Shown here one piece after another: positions 1 to 5,446 of a stretch of 7,713 nucleotides of DNA. The DNA is from Thermoplasmatota archaeon (GTDB lineage: Archaea > Thermoplasmatota > Thermoplasmata > RBG-16-68-12 > JAGMCJ01). The stretch is from NCBI GenBank assembly GCA_022848825.1, contig JAJISH010000279.1:1-7713 (forward strand). The letters are read 5' to 3'. The stretch's first letter is position 1, and every line of letters begins with the position of its first letter. The position numbers and the translations under genes were made by a program. The notes under the pieces were generated by a model that did no database searches, was not told the origin of the DNA, and was given only the letters and a program-made list of their open reading frames with translations.

Positions 1-2
1 CA

Positions 3-323
3 GCTGACTTCAATGAGTTGGTTGAGATGTGCCGGAATCGCAATGCTGCGGTACAAACCATGAAATCCATTGCTCGGTGGCCGTGTCGGGGTGGTTCCAA
101 GACTTACAATACGTACTTCTATGAACCGTTAGAGACCCAGGATGCCATCGATAAGTCGGTGCAGTGGTCATTGGGCTTTCAAGACAGCTTTCTGATCACA
201 ACGGGCGATATGCAGCTTCTGCCCAAGGTGTTGGATGCAGCCAATCGATTCGAAGCACGTCCGTCGGAGGCAGACATGGTCGCGCTCGCGGAGGAATTTG
301 CCATTCAACCGGTCTTCAAGTAG
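3..323 (+). CDS. Aldo/keto reductase family protein, C-terminal fragment (cut by left edge)
   Basis: The reading frame is open from the left edge to the TAG stop at 321-323, giving about 106 residues of the C-terminal part of a protein. Aldo/keto reductases are soluble NAD(P)H-dependent (beta/alpha)8-barrel oxidoreductases that reduce aldehydes and ketones. The call rests on the family-like pattern of an 'AVQTMKSIARWP' strand and linker, then 'YEPLE.Q..ID..V.W.LG', then the 'TGDMQLLPKVLDAANRFE' helix near the C-terminus. The catalytic Asp/Tyr/Lys/His tetrad would lie in the missing N-terminal part, so activity cannot be judged. The TTG at 18-20 is internal and is not the start. All six arginines in the clear part use CGN codons, whereas the minus-strand genes prefer AGG/AGA, which suggests a different origin. 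The gene ends 24 bases before the 3' end of the convergent tRNA-Pro. The substrate is unknown. Confidence 0.72.
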   Translation, partial: ADFNELVEMCRNRNAAVQTMKSIARWPCRGGSKTYNTYFYEPLETQDAIDKSVQWSLGFQDSFLITTGDMQLLPKVLDAANRFEARPSEADMVALAEEFAIQPVFK

Positions 324-347
324 GGAGACCTCTGCAAATAGTAAGAG

Positions 348-422
348 TGGGCCCGCCCAGATTCGAACTGGAGTCTAAGGCTCCCAAAGCCCCAAGGATT
401 GACCAAACTACCCTACGGGCCC
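348..422 (-). tRNA. tRNA-Pro(TGG): tRNA-Pro, anticodon TGG
   Basis: The minus strand folds into a complete cloverleaf. The 7-bp acceptor stem pairs GGGCCCG (422-416) with CGGGCCC (355-349), followed by discriminator A at 348. The D stem is GGGT/ATCC with GG in the loop. The anticodon stem GGGGC/GCCTT contains two G-U pairs and closes the loop TTTGGGA, placing anticodon TGG at 386-384. The T arm has a 5-bp stem and the loop TTCGAAT. Two bases, TT, separate the D and anticodon stems, a pattern I recall from archaeal proline tRNAs. There is no intron and no encoded CCA, so CCA would be added after transcription. This tRNA reads CCA and, by wobble, other proline codons. It lies 34 bases behind the stop of the epimerase gene on the same strand. 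Confidence 0.95.
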
Positions 423-424
423 TT

Positions 425-440
425 CCACGAAAAAGCGTGG
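425..440 (-). repeat. Short perfect inverted repeat (5-bp stem, 6-base loop) just ahead of tRNA-Pro
   Basis: CCACG at 425-429 and CGTGG at 436-440 are exact inverted copies around a 6-base loop. In RNA from the minus strand the loop reads CUUUUU. The repeat lies between the tRNA's TATA box and its first base. If the tRNA starts at its own promoter the hairpin is only DNA. If the upstream operon is read through, it would be a small stem at the 5' leader of the pre-tRNA. Its function is unknown and chance is possible. Confidence 0.4.
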
Positions 441-446
441 TAAGAC

Positions 447-454
447 TATTTAAA
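447..454 (-). promoter_or_regulatory. TATA box of the tRNA-Pro gene
   Basis: On the minus strand this reads TTTAAATA, a near-consensus archaeal TATA box. Its centre is about 28 bases upstream of the first tRNA base (422), the usual distance from TATA box to start site in archaea. It sits immediately beyond the TGA of the epimerase gene (457-459). The tRNA can therefore be transcribed on its own even though it follows the operon closely. Confidence 0.7.
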
Positions 455-456
455 GC

Positions 457-1419
457 TCATTCCCCGGAAATCAGTTCTCGAGCTGCCAGTCTAACGGCAT
501 CCTCGCTCCCGTAATTGGGCGTCCATCCGGTTGACTTCAGCTTCTCGATGGATAGCTGCATCTTCCTCACGTCCCCCTTCCATCCTCGCCCGTCATCGAC
601 GCCGCCCGTCCAATCGTATTCGACCTGCTCCAAATCCAGTTCCCTGGATACTATGTCTGCGATCTTCTTCACGTCGATCGCGTCCACGCTACCGATGTTG
701 TACATCTCCACGGGTTCGGAGAGAACCTTCCATCCATGGACCAGAGCTTGAACACAGTCGGATATGTGACAGTAGGACTTCACGGTCCCGGGCTCCCGTC
801 CGAGTATCTCGAGTTTCGCGGGATCGTCTCTCAGCTTCTCGATGAAATCGTGTATGACGCCATGCGTGCTCCTGGACCCCACCACGTTGGCGAATCGATA
901 GAGGCAGGCTTTCAGGTCGAACGTGTGGCAGTAGGACGAGATGAGGGCCTCGCAGGCCAGTTTCGAGGCTCCATAGAGCGATATCGGAACGAGCGGGCCG
1001 TAGTCCTCGGCGGTGGGTATCTGGCTCGCCTCACCGTAGACCGTGGAGGTTGATGTGAAGAGCAACTCTTTCAACCCAGTCCTCCTCATCCCTTCGAGCA
1101 AGCGATAGGTCGCGATTATGTTCTGGTCGAGATGCACGCGGGTGTCCTCGATTCCTAGTCTGACGTCTGGGTTGGCCGCAAGATGGAAGACGCAGTCGGA
1201 ATCCTCGATCAGGGACTCGATGTCGTCGGAGAGTATGTCCGCTTCCTTGAGAGAGAATCTCTCGTTCGACTCCAGATGGCTTATGAATTCCCTTCTTCCG
1301 CTGCTGAAGTTGTCGACGACCGCCACGTCGTTCCCCAAGCGAAGCAGTTCGTCGGCAAGATGGCTCCCGATGAACCCCGCTCCGCCGGTGAGAAGGACTT
1401 TCCTGCTCTCAATCTTCAT
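457..1419 (-). CDS. NAD-dependent epimerase/dehydratase (extended SDR, UDP-glucose 4-epimerase-like)
   Basis: This 320-residue protein has the usual length for cytosolic extended-SDR nucleotide-sugar epimerases and dehydratases. The NAD-binding motif TGGAGFIG is at residues 11-18, and acidic D36 in 'VVDNFSSG' should hold the adenosine ribose. HLAA is at 79-82. The catalytic set is T124 (in 'FTSTSTVYG'), Y149 and K153 (YGASK), matching the GalE Ser/Thr-Tyr-Lys triad. The C-terminal half binds the sugar nucleotide. UDP-glucose 4-epimerase activity is the nearest guess, but related UDP-GlcNAc epimerases and dehydratases cannot be excluded from sequence alone. The ATG start is supported by AGGAGG seven bases upstream. 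The gene overlaps the membrane-protein gene before it by 11 bases, so translation is probably coupled. It is the last protein gene of the five-gene set, and its product probably feeds glycan or surface-polymer synthesis (inference). Confidence 0.88.
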   Translation of the reverse strand: MKIESRKVLLTGGAGFIGSHLADELLRLGNDVAVVDNFSSGRREFISHLESNERFSLKEADILSDDIESLIEDSDCVFHLAANPDVRLGIEDTRVHLDQNIIATYRLLEGMRRTGLKELLFTSTSTVYGEASQIPTAEDYGPLVPISLYGASKLACEALISSYCHTFDLKACLYRFANVVGSRSTHGVIHDFIEKLRDDPAKLEILGREPGTVKSYCHISDCVQALVHGWKVLSEPVEMYNIGSVDAIDVKKIADIVSRELDLEQVEYDWTGGVDDGRGWKGDVRKMQLSIEKLKSTGWTPNYGSEDAVRLAARELISGE

Positions 1420-2086
1420 CTTTCTTCCTCCTGTGCGAGTGGTAAAGGTAGACGGCAGCGATAATGAAGCCCACCACTATTAAGATTCCCGCCAGCTGCA
1501 GCGCACCCAGGGCAAGAAGGTCCAGTGTCGGTCTCCCAATCAGATACGCGAGGAGCCCCATTGTGAGAGAGCCTATGACGGAGCCCACCGTGACCGCGAG
1601 CACCATTCTTCGCGGGTCGTAGCCAAGGAGACTGCCGATGATCGTGGCGATGAACCCGCCGCTGAACTGGAGCGGGAAGGCGACATAGGCCGCCAAGAGT
1701 GCGTATCCCCTCCTGGTCGGGCCGCCGCCCAGCCTCTTCGTGAAGGCATTCTCGATCCGGTCGGTGATTCTCGCAAGGTACTTGGACCTCCTCACGAGGG
1801 GGAAGTTCCACACAACGAAGAGAGCTAGCGCCACGTCCACACAGGCAACGGATAGGGAGATCGCGACCACCTCCCAGATCCCGACTGAGACGCTTTCCAT
1901 AAGGAGGAGAACCGCGGCGGGGATCACCAGCTCCCTTCCCAAGGGTCCGACAAGATAGGCGATCATGGAGGCCAGCGCGGCATACATCATCACCGAACCG
2001 AGCAGTGCCCACACAAGAACCAAGGCAAGGACGGGGAGAAGGATCGGAAGAGCCAGAAACGATAGGCTCGCTCTGATTCCCCTCAC
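1409..2086 (-). CDS. Small multidrug export family (COG2426-like) integral membrane protein
   Basis: From the GTG at 2086 this encodes 225 residues, mostly hydrophobic. Membrane stretches lie near residues 8-30, 36-63, 69-95, 128-154, 161-184 and 187-215. A charged loop (about 98-127) and a short charged tail (HRRKKDED) sit between or behind them. Family-like features are 'GPLGRELVIP' (48-56) and 'FPLQFSGGFIATIIGSLLG' (137-155), resembling the conserved polar motifs of the small multidrug export family (Pfam Sm_multidrug_ex). Members are named as exporters, but substrates and mechanism are poorly known. The frame stays open upstream to a Met at 2308, but that part is arginine-rich, lies inside the HAM1 gene and is unlike the family. 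The GTG lies 16 bases after the HAM1 stop. An AGGTGA (2108-2103) overlaps that stop, with rather long spacing. The gene is probably translated as part of the operon. Confidence 0.75.
   Translation of the reverse strand: MRGIRASLSFLALPILLPVLALVLVWALLGSVMMYAALASMIAYLVGPLGRELVIPAAVLLLMESVSVGIWEVVAISLSVACVDVALALFVVWNFPLVRRSKYLARITDRIENAFTKRLGGGPTRRGYALLAAYVAFPLQFSGGFIATIIGSLLGYDPRRMVLAVTVGSVIGSLTMGLLAYLIGRPTLDLLALGALQLAGILIVVGFIIAAVYLYHSHRRKKDED
1427..1432 (-). promoter_or_regulatory. Strong Shine-Dalgarno site of the epimerase gene
   Basis: The minus strand reads AGGAGG, separated by seven bases from the epimerase ATG (1419-1417). It lies inside the last codons of the upstream membrane-protein gene and fixes the epimerase start. 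It is the clearest ribosome binding site in the window. Confidence 0.8.
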
Positions 2087-2102
2087 GGCGGAACGCGGCG
2101 CC

Positions 2103-2651
2103 TCACCTTGACTGGAGGTAACCGGCGAGTTTCCGGAAGGCGTCTCCTCTGTGCGAGATCTTGTTCTTCTCATCGGTCTCCATCTCTCCGAAGGTCCTCG
2201 ATTCGCCTTTGGGAACGAATATCGGATCGTACCCGAAGCCTTCTGATCCTCTCGTCCGCTCGGAAATCGTGCCCTCGCACGTCCCGCCGAACGTAACCGC
2301 TTCATCATCCACCAAGAGTCCGATGCAACTCTCGAAATGGGCGCGTCTCGTCTTCTCTGATTCCATCAGCTTCAGGATGCCGTCCATGCCCAAGGTCTTG
2401 AACACGTAGGACGAGAAGACCCCGGGGAATCCCCCGAGTGATTCCACGAACAGACCAGAATCCTCGATGATCACATCGCCCTCCACCTTCTGACGAAGCC
2501 AGTTCAGCCCGAAGAGAACGACCTCCTTCAGCGACTCGCCTTGCATCTCAGGATATTCCATGGAGAGCATCTCGATGTCCGTTCCGATCCCCCCCAGGAT
2601 CCTCTCGGCCTCCTGGAGCTTTCCCTTGTTCGTCGTCACGAAGCGGATCAA
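2103..2651 (-). CDS. rdgB: XTP/dITP diphosphatase (HAM1/RdgB family, non-canonical purine NTP pyrophosphatase)
   Basis: The 182-residue protein is full length for the family. It hydrolyses XTP, dITP and ITP to the monophosphate plus pyrophosphate, keeping deaminated purines out of DNA and RNA. Visible motifs are the N-terminal nucleotide-binding 'TTNKGKLQEA' (6-15), 'IEDSGLFVESLGGFPG' (62-77) with catalytic/metal-binding acidic residues E63 and D64, 'GFGYDPIF' (138-145), and 'SHRG.A' (166-171), which contacts the base. The start is TTG at 2651-2649. It overlaps the TGA stop of the Bud32 gene in a shared TTGA, so translation is probably coupled. The MIRFVTTNKGK N-terminus agrees with family members, so I keep TTG although it is a rare start. 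Bud32 or Kae1-Bud32 genes next to this pyrophosphatase are a recurring archaeal arrangement, as I recall it. Confidence 0.93.
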   Translation of the reverse strand: MIRFVTTNKGKLQEAERILGGIGTDIEMLSMEYPEMQGESLKEVVLFGLNWLRQKVEGDVIIEDSGLFVESLGGFPGVFSSYVFKTLGMDGILKLMESEKTRRAHFESCIGLLVDDEAVTFGGTCEGTISERTRGSEGFGYDPIFVPKGESRTFGEMETDEKNKISHRGDAFRKLAGYLQSR

Positions 2652-3289
2652 GTGTATCTACCCCGCCCCTCAATCACCGTCATTCTCTCCACAATCGCAT
2701 CGGCCGTCTTGCATTCCTCTCGGTATCCCGCCATGACATGATCGAAGAGGTGGAACCTCTCGGAGTGGGCACTTGAAAAGGCTTCCTTGAGCAGGTGGAG
2801 GTCGACCCCTTTGTCCTCAATCCCTTGGCTCTTCCTGCCCAGGCTGAAGTCTATCAGGTAGATGTCACCGTCGGAGACGAGCATGTTGGAGGTCGTTAGG
2901 TCACCGTGGATTATATGGTTCGAGTGCAGGATGCCCACGATGGAGCCTATTCTCCTGCACAGATCCTCAGCCTCAGCGCCGGAGCTTATGATCTCCTTCG
3001 CCTGCTTCCCGTCGATGTGTTCCATGATTATCTTGTTCTCCACAATGTCCACATCGTATATCATTGGCACGAAGATCCCCAGTGTGCGAGCCTCGGTCAT
3101 GAGCTTCACCTCTGTCCTGATCCTCGAGGTCCTGAGCCTCTCGTCGAGCGCCGGGATCCTGTAGCCCTTCGGGACCCTGAACTTCTCGACCGCTCTCTTC
3201 CCTTTCCATGTGATCAGGCGAAGCTGGGCCTCCGCCCCGATTTTGATGAGCATTCGGTTGGGCAAGGGCTTTGCGGATAAAAATGTCAT
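2648..3289 (-). CDS. bud32: KEOPS complex atypical kinase/ATPase Bud32
   Basis: This 213-residue protein is a minimal RIO-like kinase fold. Bud32 is the small ATPase of the KEOPS complex, which with Kae1, Pcc1 and Cgi121 makes the t6A modification at position 37 of ANN-decoding tRNAs. Signature residues are GAEA (18-21) in place of a glycine-rich loop, K36 in 'VEKFRVPKGYRIP', the 'ER.R.SR...E' segment (50-60), the catalytic loop HGDLTTSN (128-135, with D130 and N135), the metal-binding 'IDFSLG' (146-151, D147), and the C-terminal 'EGRGRYT' tail. The ATG at 3289 overlaps the helicase stop in an ATGA. ATG codon 13 (3253), at 'MLIKIGAEA', is an alternative start matching the family core, and a TATA-like box lies 27 bases ahead of it. 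Many euryarchaea carry Kae1 and Bud32 as one fused protein. Here Bud32 is alone and Kae1 is not in the window. Confidence 0.93.
   Translation of the reverse strand: MTFLSAKPLPNRMLIKIGAEAQLRLITWKGKRAVEKFRVPKGYRIPALDERLRTSRIRTEVKLMTEARTLGIFVPMIYDVDIVENKIIMEHIDGKQAKEIISSGAEAEDLCRRIGSIVGILHSNHIIHGDLTTSNMLVSDGDIYLIDFSLGRKSQGIEDKGVDLHLLKEAFSSAHSERFHLFDHVMAGYREECKTADAIVERMTVIEGRGRYT
3277..3283 (-). promoter_or_regulatory. Possible internal TATA box for a shorter, leaderless Bud32 transcript
   Basis: The minus strand reads TTTTTAT, within the first codons of the long Bud32 frame. Its centre is 27 bases upstream of ATG codon 13 (3253), the distance expected if transcription starts on that ATG. The match to the archaeal TATA consensus is only moderate and may be incidental. 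Confidence 0.3.
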
Positions 3290-5136
3290 GCCGTTCCGAA
3301 GAACTCCCCCACTGCTTTCTCCACGTCCTCCTCACCACCAGAGAGCTCCTTGGGCAGGAATCTCCTGTATCTGCCAGATGCGAACCTCCTGTCCGCGAAT
3401 ACTATCACCGCTCTGTCGGATTCGCTACGTATGCACCTTCCCGCCGACTGGACGACCTTGTTCATGGCCGGAATGAGGTAGGAATAGTCGAACCCCCTGC
3501 TCCTCCCGAATCTGGAGGAGTAGTATCTCCGGAGCGCCTCGTTCTCCACCGTGGGCGGCGTCAGCGGGATTCCGCACATCACGGCGGCGCTGAGTAGGTT
3601 GTCGCGGAAATCCACACCCTCGGAAAGAGATCCGCCCATGACCGCCAGGAGGATTCCTCCGTTCGTTCGTACCTCTTTCAGGCGTCTCAGAATGAGGTCT
3701 TTATCCTCCTTCGTAGACCCTTGCTTCTCAACGAGCATCTCCTTTCCGCACTCGGTCAGCATCATTCTCTGTCGGACGCTCTCCATGAACTCGTATGAGG
3801 GAAGGAACGCGGCCAGGTTCCCGCGAATAAGGGAGGACACCGTGAGAATCAGGTTCGCGTACGCCTGGTATGTCGCGTCTCCGCGCTGCTTGAAGAGCGT
3901 CGTCATCTTCGCGGCGAGGACGACCCGTCGGTTCTCCCGAGGGAAGGGGGAGATGAACGTTCTCACGACGCATCTCGCCTTGGGGATGCCCAGGAGGTCA
4001 GAGTAGGTTTCGACGGGGAAGAGCGTCCCGCTCATGAGGATCGAGGAATGCGCCTTCTCGAAGACCTCGCGGCTTATCATGGAGGGATCCAGGAACAGAT
4101 AGGAGAGCTCCTTCTCCTCCCCGCTTCGGATTCTGAGAATCGGGTTTCCATTGCCCGCCCATCCGTCCAGGAAATCCGCGAGTTTGAGAAGCGACGTGCC
4201 CCCTGTCCTGGCGAGGACAGCCTCCCCGCTCTTTCTCACGTCGCTCAGGAACGCGGCGTCCGAGCGTTCACGGTCCCCCAGGGCACCGCGCAACGGGGCG
4301 AGTATCGCGTCCTCACTCACCTCCCTCGTTTCTTCGTCGAACTGCGCCTCGAGTTCCTTGGCGAGAGCCTTCAGGACGCCCGCCAGGCCGCGGTCGATAT
4401 GTTTCGCCTCCTTCGCGGCTGCCAGAATCTCCTCGGGTCCAGTCTCACCCCTCAGATGGTCCCTGATCCTCGACGGCAGATTGTGGGCCTCGTCAACTAC
4501 GACGAGGATGTTCTCCAGCTCTCTCTTCGTCTTTTCTAGTATGATATCGCGCAAGGGGGAGAAGACGTAGTTGTAGTCGCAGATGACTATATCCGCCTCT
4601 GGGAGGCAGTCCATGGCCGTCTTGTGCGGACACCTTCCAAACGCGCGGCAGATCCGGGCGACCTCGTCTATATGCAGGATTCGCCTTCGGACCACGTCCA
4701 CCAGTGGTTTGGTTGACCGCCGGTAGTAAGGACAGGTCTCCGTGGCGATCCTCGACTTACAGAAGTCCTGGAACGAGGAGGAGTGCCGCGAGCTGGACAA
4801 GGGACAGAGCGACTGCTTAGAGATTATGTCAACCGCGATTATCCCTTCCCGGATGTCTGAGATCTTGCGAAGGGTCTCGACCGCTATTCTGTGCTGAGAC
4901 TGTTTGGATGTGAGGAAGAAGACCAGCAGCCCGTTCTGCAGTGCAACCTCGAGTGATGCGGTCAGCGCCACCGCCGTCTTGCCAAGGCCCGTGGGTGCGT
5001 GTGCGAGAAGATGGCGACCCGATGAGAGAGCCTCCCTGGCTTCCTGCAGGAAGCTATCCTGTCCCTTCCTGGGACTGGGAAACGGGAAGAGATCTACCCC
5101 GACCTCCGACGAAACACAGCACCCCTCTCCGCTCAT
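3286..5136 (-). CDS. xpd: XPD/DinG-family (Rad3-related) iron-sulfur superfamily 2 DNA helicase
   Basis: This encodes 616 residues from the ATG at 5136, or 621 from a GTG at 5151 (numbering below uses 621). Archaeal XPD proteins are about this long. They are 5'-to-3' ATP-driven DNA helicases linked to repair. Motifs in order: Walker A 'APTGLGKT' (52-59), four cysteines C116, C131, C140 and C174 for a 4Fe-4S cluster, 'CDYNYVF' (191-197), the DEAH box (220-223), 'MSGTL' motif III (373-377), 'GGSLSEGVDF' (506-515), and motif VI 'QSAGRCIRS' (568-576) with arginine fingers. No essential motif is missing. C168 is an alternative fourth ligand, but C174 in 'GRCPH' fits the family better. I prefer the ATG because GGAG precedes it closely and a weak TATA-like element lies about 30 bases upstream. 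It heads the five-gene operon. A bacterial-type DinG role cannot be excluded. Confidence 0.9.
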   Translation of the reverse strand: MSGEGCCVSSEVGVDLFPFPSPRKGQDSFLQEAREALSSGRHLLAHAPTGLGKTAVALTASLEVALQNGLLVFFLTSKQSQHRIAVETLRKISDIREGIIAVDIISKQSLCPLSSSRHSSSFQDFCKSRIATETCPYYRRSTKPLVDVVRRRILHIDEVARICRAFGRCPHKTAMDCLPEADIVICDYNYVFSPLRDIILEKTKRELENILVVVDEAHNLPSRIRDHLRGETGPEEILAAAKEAKHIDRGLAGVLKALAKELEAQFDEETREVSEDAILAPLRGALGDRERSDAAFLSDVRKSGEAVLARTGGTSLLKLADFLDGWAGNGNPILRIRSGEEKELSYLFLDPSMISREVFEKAHSSILMSGTLFPVETYSDLLGIPKARCVVRTFISPFPRENRRVVLAAKMTTLFKQRGDATYQAYANLILTVSSLIRGNLAAFLPSYEFMESVRQRMMLTECGKEMLVEKQGSTKEDKDLILRRLKEVRTNGGILLAVMGGSLSEGVDFRDNLLSAAVMCGIPLTPPTVENEALRRYYSSRFGRSRGFDYSYLIPAMNKVVQSAGRCIRSESDRAVIVFADRRFASGRYRRFLPKELSGGEEDVEKAVGEFFGTA

Positions 5137-5162
5137 GCTCTCCACGACCACGGCGGTCGAGG

Positions 5163-5170
5163 TTTAGTAT
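5163..5170 (-). promoter_or_regulatory. Weak TATA-like element ahead of the helicase operon
   Basis: The minus strand reads ATACTAAA, centred about 30 bases upstream of the helicase ATG (5136). If used, transcription would begin a few bases before that ATG, giving an almost leaderless operon mRNA. The match to TTTATATA is poor, so this is only the best candidate in the region. Confidence 0.25.
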
Positions 5171-5381
5171 CTTGCGGCTCTGCGTCTTGGAAGTGGACAA
5201 GGTTCTCAAGAGTCTGGCTCCCCGGAAAATCCTGCACAAAGGGATTCCTCGACGACACATGCCAAGGACAAATCACGGAGAGGCTTCCGAGGGCAGTGAT
5301 CGCATCGACTGTGTGTCCTACCTCGAGAGGGAGAGTTGAATGCGCCCCTGCTGGATGGTTTTCATCGATGATAATCAAAAA

Positions 5382-5395
5382 CGAAAGCATAAGTA
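5382..5395 (+). promoter_or_regulatory. Likely promoter (BRE plus TATA-like box) of the zinc-ribbon gene
   Basis: CGAAA at 5382-5386 resembles the purine-rich archaeal TFB-recognition element. It runs directly into GCATAAGTA, an AT-rich TATA-like stretch centred near 5391. Transcription would start around 5418, leaving a leader of about 29 bases that includes the GTGAT ribosome-binding element. The surroundings are less A+T-rich, so the site stands out. Confidence 0.45.
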
Positions 5396-5438
5396 TCGTC
5401 CAGAGGATTCTTTCGCATAGCATCCACACTCCCCCCTT

Positions 5439-5443
5439 GTGAT
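5439..5443 (+). promoter_or_regulatory. Shine-Dalgarno element GTGAT of the zinc-ribbon gene
   Basis: GTGAT matches the right half of the archaeal Shine-Dalgarno consensus AGGAGGTGAT and is three bases before the ATG at 5447. It supports that start, although the pairing is short. Confidence 0.4.
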
Positions 5444-5446
5444 ACC

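Larger units (their letters stand above)
5137..5446. other. Divergent intergenic region between the helicase operon and the zinc-ribbon gene
   Basis: About 310 bases with no convincing gene. The right end holds a likely plus-strand promoter (5382-5395) and a 10-bp palindrome, TCATCGATGA (5362-5371). The left end holds a weak minus-strand TATA-like element. A minus-strand frame from ATG 5423 to TGA 5133 (96 codons) is open and begins with a hydrophobic stretch. However, its third codon positions are only about half G+C, it matches no family I know, and it crosses the promoter region, so I do not call it a gene. I see no tRNA, box C/D RNA or clear terminator here. Confidence 0.6.

Noticed and set aside
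736..1053. Plus-strand frame of 105 codons opposite the epimerase
   Set aside because: It is antisense to well-conserved epimerase motifs, and its protein has no recognisable domain.
1416..2012. 198-codon minus-strand frame rich in Arg, Gly and Cys
   Set aside because: It is an out-of-frame shadow of the multidrug export gene on the same strand, without family resemblance or hydrophobic pattern.
2087..2308. N-terminal extension of the small multidrug export protein back to a Met at 2308
   Set aside because: The extension is arginine-rich, unlike the family, and lies entirely inside the HAM1 gene. A GTG at 2086 begins just before the first membrane segment.
4048..4539. Plus-strand 163-codon frame opposite the helicase
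   Set aside because: It is the complement of the helicase coding frame in a G+C-rich gene, with no motif or start signal of its own.
5321..5330. CCTCGAGAGG inverted repeat as a possible terminator
   Set aside because: The four-base arms leave only a two-base loop, too small for a stable RNA hairpin, and no T run follows.
5362..5380. Box C-like ATGATAA suggesting a box C/D guide RNA in the intergenic region
   Set aside because: The match to RUGAUGA is imperfect and I find no D, C' and D' boxes at suitable spacing.
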